Source: an uncultured Oscillospiraceae bacterium
GTDB lineage: Bacteria > Bacillota > Clostridia > Oscillospirales > Acutalibacteraceae
Direction of reading: 5' to 3'
Length of the DNA stretch: 9,416 nt
Assembly (NCBI GenBank): GCA_900549155.1
Contig: URNF01000083.1
Location: 1 to 9,416, forward strand
Shown here: positions 6,474 to 9,416 of the stretch, piece by piece
Numbering within the stretch: the first letter of the stretch is position 1
Layout: each line of letters opens with the position of its first letter
Translations under genes and position numbers: made by a program
Notes under the pieces: generated by a model
Seen by the model: the letters and a program-made list of their open reading frames with translations, nothing else
Database searches by the model: none
What the model was told of the DNA's origin: nothing

Positions 6474-6830
6474 CTACTTTGCTTTGGCAAAAAGCTCCTT
6501 TATGCCGATATACAATAGGACGACACCGAACGCCTTGTGCAAAAGGGTAACATCCAGCGTGCCGCCAAGCAGTGCCGCGCCGACGGACAGCGGAATGCCG
6601 GTCAAAAGACAGGGGAGAACCGCCCGCCACACGATGCGCTTGTTGCGGATGTGCGAAACGAGCGCGGCGGGGGCGCAGCCGGTGAAATACAACAGGTTGA
6701 TGCCGCCGGCGGTATATTGATCCACACCGCCGAAAACGGTGAGATACAGCACCAAAAGTGAGCCGCCGCCCACGCCGAAGCCACTGATGATGCCGGTGAG
6801 AAAACCGATGAGCAGGTTTATAACAGTCAT
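6474..6830 (-). CDS. TauE/SafE family membrane protein, half-length (second of pair)
   Basis: 118 residues, about half of a usual TauE/SafE permease (about 240-270). About four hydrophobic segments are visible (roughly 4-32, 41-60, 67-88, 98-112). The family's glycine-rich motif is present near the N terminus as GFGVGGG (17-23), and the HxxFG motif as HKAFG (98-102). The positive cluster HIRNKR (60-65) and the lysine-rich C terminus give candidate cytoplasmic loops. TauE/SafE proteins carry sulfite, sulfoacetate or other small organic anions across the membrane; the substrate here is unknown. The gene starts 9 nt after the stop of the other half, with AAGGAG 5 nt before its ATG and overlapping that stop. 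It aligns with its partner along the whole length. Inference: the two form a heterodimer equivalent to one full transporter. Confidence 0.88.
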   Translation of the reverse strand: MTVINLLIGFLTGIISGFGVGGGSLLVLYLTVFGGVDQYTAGGINLLYFTGCAPAALVSHIRNKRIVWRAVLPCLLTGIPLSVGAALLGGTLDVTLLHKAFGVVLLYIGIKELFAKAK

Positions 6831-6839
6831 GCTTGCTCC

Positions 6840-7196
6840 TTAGAAAAACAGTGTGCGCACTGCGCCGTAGAGGATCAGCACGCCGAACAGGCGGTGCAGC
6901 CAAACGGTGGGGATGTTTTTGAACAGCCTGCCGCTGCAAAGCCCGCCGAGGATGCCGCCGATGACATAAGGTAGGGCGGTGCCGAAGATCGCGTTGCCGC
7001 GGCAGAAAAAGACAATGAGGGAAGCGACGGACAGCGGCAAAATGACGGCGACCGAGGTGGCAAACGCTTTCTTTTCTTCCATTTTCGTCCAGCCGATGAA
7101 AAGCGGCACCAAAAAAAGCCCGCCGCCCGCACCGAAAATGCCGTTGGCGATGCCTGCCAGTGCACCGATGATACCGTATTTCACATGCTCTTTCAT
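6840..7196 (-). CDS. TauE/SafE family membrane protein, half-length (first of pair)
   Basis: 118 residues with about four hydrophobic segments (roughly 7-35, 44-65, 69-88, 97-117). The TauE/SafE glycine motif appears as GIFGAGGG (19-26) followed by P31, and the second motif as HRLFG (101-105). The N terminus is lysine-rich (MKEHVKYG), which suggests it is inside the cell; the basic loop TKMEEKK (37-43) is another candidate cytoplasmic loop. The SD-like GGGGGAG (7201-7207) sits only 4 nt before the ATG. This gene leads the pair, and its 5' end faces the oxidoreductase gene across 58 nt. I found no convincing promoter in that gap: TATGAT at 7240-7235 on the minus strand lacks a good -35 box. 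Ending at 118 residues is not a truncation by an obvious frameshift, because the next gene has its own ribosome site and a complete set of motifs. Confidence 0.88.
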   Translation of the reverse strand: MKEHVKYGIIGALAGIANGIFGAGGGLFLVPLFIGWTKMEEKKAFATSVAVILPLSVASLIVFFCRGNAIFGTALPYVIGGILGGLCSGRLFKNIPTVWLHRLFGVLILYGAVRTLFF

Positions 7197-7242
7197 TCTG
7201 CTCCCCCTATGGTATTGTGCACCGTCGGCGATAAATCATACA

Positions 7243-7248
7243 GAGGTG
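7243..7248 (+). promoter_or_regulatory. Ribosome binding site of the Gfo/Idh/MocA gene
   Basis: GAGGTG, 6 nt before the ATG at 7255. It supports this start over the open frame that continues 92 codons upstream on the plus strand through the first TauE/SafE gene. Confidence 0.75.
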
Positions 7249-7254
7249 AACCGT

Positions 7255-8274
7255 ATGAACAGCAAAAAAACCATCCGTTTCGGCGTGGTCGGCAGCAGCA
7301 GCATCACGGACAGTATGCTCGCGGGTGCTGCGGCATATCCCGATCTGCAGCTTTGCGCCGTTTGCTCCCGCACCGCGCAGCGCGCGGCGGCGTATGCAAA
7401 GCAGCACGGCGCGGCATACACCTTCACGTCGCCTTTGGAAATGGCGAAATCGGACACGATCGACATGGTGTATATCGCCAGTCCCAACCGTCTGCATATG
7501 CAGCAGGCGGCGCTGTTTTTGGAAAACGGAAAGCACGTCCTTTGCGAAAAGCCGCTCACGGCGTTTCCCGCCGAGCTTGCCGCCGCCTATGAAACGGCGG
7601 ATCGCTGCGGCAGTATGCTGACCGAGGCGATCATGATGCTGTTCCAGCCGCAGCTGGAGCGCTTGCAACAGGCGGTCGCACGGCTCGGAAAAATACGGTC
7701 GGCGCATTTCGATTTCACGCAGCTGTCGTCCAAATATCCCGCCTATCTGCAGGGAGAAACGCCCAACATTTTCAATCCCGAAATGGAAACGGGCGCTTTG
7801 CAGGACCTCGGAATCTACTGCGTCTATCCGGCGCTGTATCTGTTCGGCATGCCCGATGATATCACGGCGGCAGCGACATTCCTGCGCACGGGCGCCGACG
7901 GCGCCTGCACGGCAGAGCTGCACTATCCCGATAAGCAGATCACCCTGACCTGCTGCAAAACAAAAAAAGCGACTGCCCTCTCCGAGATCGTCGGCGAAAA
8001 GGGCAGTCTCACGATAGGTTCTGTTTCAAAACTGGAAAACATGGTGCTGCACCTTGCGGGTGAAGCGCCGCAAACGCTTTGGGAAACCGAGGAAAAAAGT
8101 ATGCTGATGGGGCGCGAGATCGCGACCTTTGCCGACTGGATCCGCGCAGGGGAGCGCAACGCTTATGCGGCGCACCGCAGGCTGTCCGAGGACGTTTCCG
8201 CGTGCATGTTCACCATTCGACAAAAGGCGGGCATCCGTTTTCCGCGGGATGTCAGCGCTGCATCCCGACCGTGA
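7255..8274 (+). CDS. Gfo/Idh/MocA family NAD(P)-dependent oxidoreductase
   Basis: 339 residues, the usual length for the family. The N-terminal Rossmann domain begins at once: FGVVGSSSITDSML (9-22, a GxxGxxxxI variant of the dinucleotide-binding loop), then CSRT (37-40), where the residue after the second strand is Ser-Arg rather than an acidic residue and may favour NADP. VYIASPNRLH (72-81) and GKHVLCEKPLT (92-102) carry the family's EKP motif with its catalytic lysine K99. The C-terminal beta-sheet domain contains ETGALQDLGIYCVYPALYLFG (178-198), matching the conserved 'GGA-x-x-D-x-G-x-Y' region with D184 and Y188. Such enzymes oxidise or reduce sugars, inositols or related hydroxy compounds in the cytoplasm; this one looks closest to the trans-dihydrodiol/xylose dehydrogenase-like branch, but that is a guess. 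It is the only plus-strand gene here, and its last 23 nt overlap the end of tmcAL on the other strand. Confidence 0.93.
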   Translation: MNSKKTIRFGVVGSSSITDSMLAGAAAYPDLQLCAVCSRTAQRAAAYAKQHGAAYTFTSPLEMAKSDTIDMVYIASPNRLHMQQAALFLENGKHVLCEKPLTAFPAELAAAYETADRCGSMLTEAIMMLFQPQLERLQQAVARLGKIRSAHFDFTQLSSKYPAYLQGETPNIFNPEMETGALQDLGIYCVYPALYLFGMPDDITAAATFLRTGADGACTAELHYPDKQITLTCCKTKKATALSEIVGEKGSLTIGSVSKLENMVLHLAGEAPQTLWETEEKSMLMGREIATFADWIRAGERNAYAAHRRLSEDVSACMFTIRQKAGIRFPRDVSAASRP

Positions 8275-9416
8275 ACTCCTGCCCGCAGGGGAGCGGGACG
8301 GAAAGCAGAGAACCGTAAAGATCGGATGCTTTACACTCAAGAGCAAAGACACGCTGCGAAAAACTGTCGGTCGGGGGTTGCATGGCGTCGGTGAACAGCG
8401 GCAGGGTGGCGGTGTCGCGCATTTTCCGCAGCAGCTCTGCGCCTTTGTCGCCGATGCCCAGCACCCGCAGATAGGGCGGCTCGGATTTTTCAAATGCCGA
8501 CGGCAGCTCCAGAAAAGCCGCTGTCAGGATGCGCCGCAGACGCGAAAGGGTATAGCGTCGCGTTTTCACCGTGTCCAGTACCTCTTGCAGCGAAACGGCA
8601 TTTTGCAGCGCGGAAAAAAGCCGATTTTCCAGCCCCTCGCTCACGCCCGACAGCGCGGCAAGCGTTGCCGCGTCCTTCATGCGCAGGCGGGAAAACAGAA
8701 TGCGGTCGATAAGCGCTGTATCTCCTGTGTAGTGTCCCGCCTTTACAGTGCCACGCAGCAGCGTTGCACTTTCGGGCGGCAAAAAGGCATCCACGGGGCG
8801 ACCCTCTGCAAGCTGCGCACGGATATAGCTTGCAGATGCGATCCCGTTTTCCGCCTTGTCGGCGTCATGCGCCGCACCTGTGCGCAAAACGGCAAACGGC
8901 GTCACGGCAGAGCCGAGCCGCAGCAGCGTGCGGCAATATTCCACGCCGAGCGTGTTGTTCGGCTGTCGCAAAAGAGCGGCGGCATCTTCTCCGCAGACAG
9001 CGGAAAGCGCCCGCTCCTGCGCGGCGGCATAAGAGATGCCGCTTTTCAGTTGCTCCCGCACCGCCGCCGAAAAAGGCGGCGTGTTCATTTTTTCGGCGGC
9101 ACGGACGATCGCCGCCGTGTCGCCGCTTTCGCTGCCGAAGCTGAGGATATCCACGACCCCCGTGTGGTGCAAAAGCGTCGCACCGCCGCGCGCGAACCCT
9201 TCCGCGCTGGCGCAGGACCACGGCTGCGGCAGCTCCAAAACGAGATCGGCACCGCCCGCAAGTGCCATGCGGGTGCGCACCGCCTTTGGCAGCAGGGACG
9301 GTTCGCCACGCTGGGTGAAGTGACTTCCGAGAACAACGATGCAGTGTGTCGCTCCCGCCGCACGTGTGGCGGCGATGTGATGGGCATGCCCGTTGTGAAA
9401 CGGATTATATTCGGCA
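8252..9416 (-). CDS. tmcAL: tRNA(Met) cytidine acetate ligase TmcAL (5' end just outside window)
   Basis: About 387 residues are present, starting with AEYNPFHNGHAHH at the right edge. Family members begin with five to ten more residues, so only the start codon region is missing; the full length would be near 395 (B. subtilis YlbM/TmcAL has about 415). TmcAL activates acetate with ATP and makes N4-acetylcytidine at the wobble position of elongator tRNA-Met. Seen: the nucleotidyltransferase HxGH motif as HNGH (visible residues 7-10), QRGEP (40-44), the following conserved K and R, DLVLELP, and the middle-domain segment NNTLGVEYCR followed later by the SASYIR motif. The usual 'SGNFVQRGEP' region reads LGSHFTQRGEP here. 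The many possible internal starts (GTG 9280, ATG 9268) are rejected because the HNGH active site lies upstream of them. It converges on the oxidoreductase gene with no terminator between. Confidence 0.92.
   Translation of the reverse strand, partial: AEYNPFHNGHAHHIAATRAAGATHCIVVLGSHFTQRGEPSLLPKAVRTRMALAGGADLVLELPQPWSCASAEGFARGGATLLHHTGVVDILSFGSESGDTAAIVRAAEKMNTPPFSAAVREQLKSGISYAAAQERALSAVCGEDAAALLRQPNNTLGVEYCRTLLRLGSAVTPFAVLRTGAAHDADKAENGIASASYIRAQLAEGRPVDAFLPPESATLLRGTVKAGHYTGDTALIDRILFSRLRMKDAATLAALSGVSEGLENRLFSALQNAVSLQEVLDTVKTRRYTLSRLRRILTAAFLELPSAFEKSEPPYLRVLGIGDKGAELLRKMRDTATLPLFTDAMQPPTDSFSQRVFALECKASDLYGSLLSVPLPCGQEFTVGMQR

Noticed and set aside
6979..7254. A 92-codon N-terminal extension of the oxidoreductase frame
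   Set aside because: It would run antisense through the first TauE/SafE gene, whereas the Rossmann fold begins right after the ATG at 7255, which has its own ribosome site.
7197..7254. Possible divergent promoters between the TauE pair and the oxidoreductase (TATGAT on minus at 7240-7235; GATAAA on plus at 7230-7235) and the palindrome GTGCAC at 7217-7222
   Set aside because: No acceptable -35 box at 16-18 nt for either candidate, and a 6-bp palindrome is too short to call an operator.
8282..8297. A small CCCGC/GCGGG hairpin just after the oxidoreductase stop
   Set aside because: The stem is only 5 bp, there is no T-run after it on either strand, and it falls within tmcAL coding sequence.
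9062..9093. A 7-bp GC stem with a GAAAAA loop, followed by six T, on the plus strand; it looks like a terminator
   Set aside because: It lies inside tmcAL, nearly 800 nt beyond the oxidoreductase stop, and the T-run is separated from the stem by 6 nt. It is more likely a by-product of Ala/Phe/Glu codons.

Overview
The window looks like chromosomal DNA from a moderately GC-rich member of the Clostridia (Bacillota), plausibly an uncultured gut-type Oscillospiraceae relative. This is inferred from strong AAGGAG ribosome sites, tight gene packing with 4- to 8-nt overlaps, sigma-A-like promoters with TATACT -10 boxes, and the gene content (a DUF3737 plus PatB/MalY pair, an Aquifex-type short aconitase, and TmcAL, which is a Bacillota tRNA enzyme). 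No mobile element, RNA gene, CRISPR array or phage gene was seen. No gene-free stretch exceeds about 140 nt.

Layout from left to right. (1) 1-1139, minus strand: a two-gene operon with a clear promoter (1111-1139). It encodes a DUF3737 beta-helix protein, then a PatB/MalY-type PLP enzyme whose start overlaps the DUF3737 stop by 4 nt and which runs off the left edge. (2) 1166-6429, minus strand: a four-gene operon read right to left, consisting of a GT2-GtrA fusion glycosyltransferase, aconitase, a GH110-like beta-helix glycosidase homologue and a CYTH-domain phosphatase/cyclase-like protein. It has a promoter at 6401-6429 and a strong intrinsic terminator at 1166-1199. (3) 6411-7196, minus strand: two adjacent half-length TauE/SafE membrane proteins of 118 residues each, ended by a terminator whose hairpin contains the -35 box of the glycosyltransferase operon. 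(4) 7255-8274, plus strand: a Gfo/Idh/MocA oxidoreductase, divergent from the TauE pair across 58 nt. (5) 8252-9416, minus strand: tmcAL, which lacks only its first few codons at the right edge and overlaps the oxidoreductase tail to tail by 23 nt.

How the genes work together is only partly clear. The two TauE halves align with each other end to end and probably assemble into one transporter. DUF3737 and PatB look translationally coupled. The glycosyltransferase-aconitase-GH110-CYTH operon is physically very tight but mixes polyprenyl-sugar-type transfer, a TCA-cycle step, a galactosidase-like fold without a signal peptide, and a triphosphate-binding tunnel fold. It is the least explained part of the window. 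No obviously new defence or mobile system was found. The most interesting leads are the cytoplasmic GH110-like protein with its conserved Asp triad, the split TauE pair, and the compact terminator/promoter element at 6401-6450.
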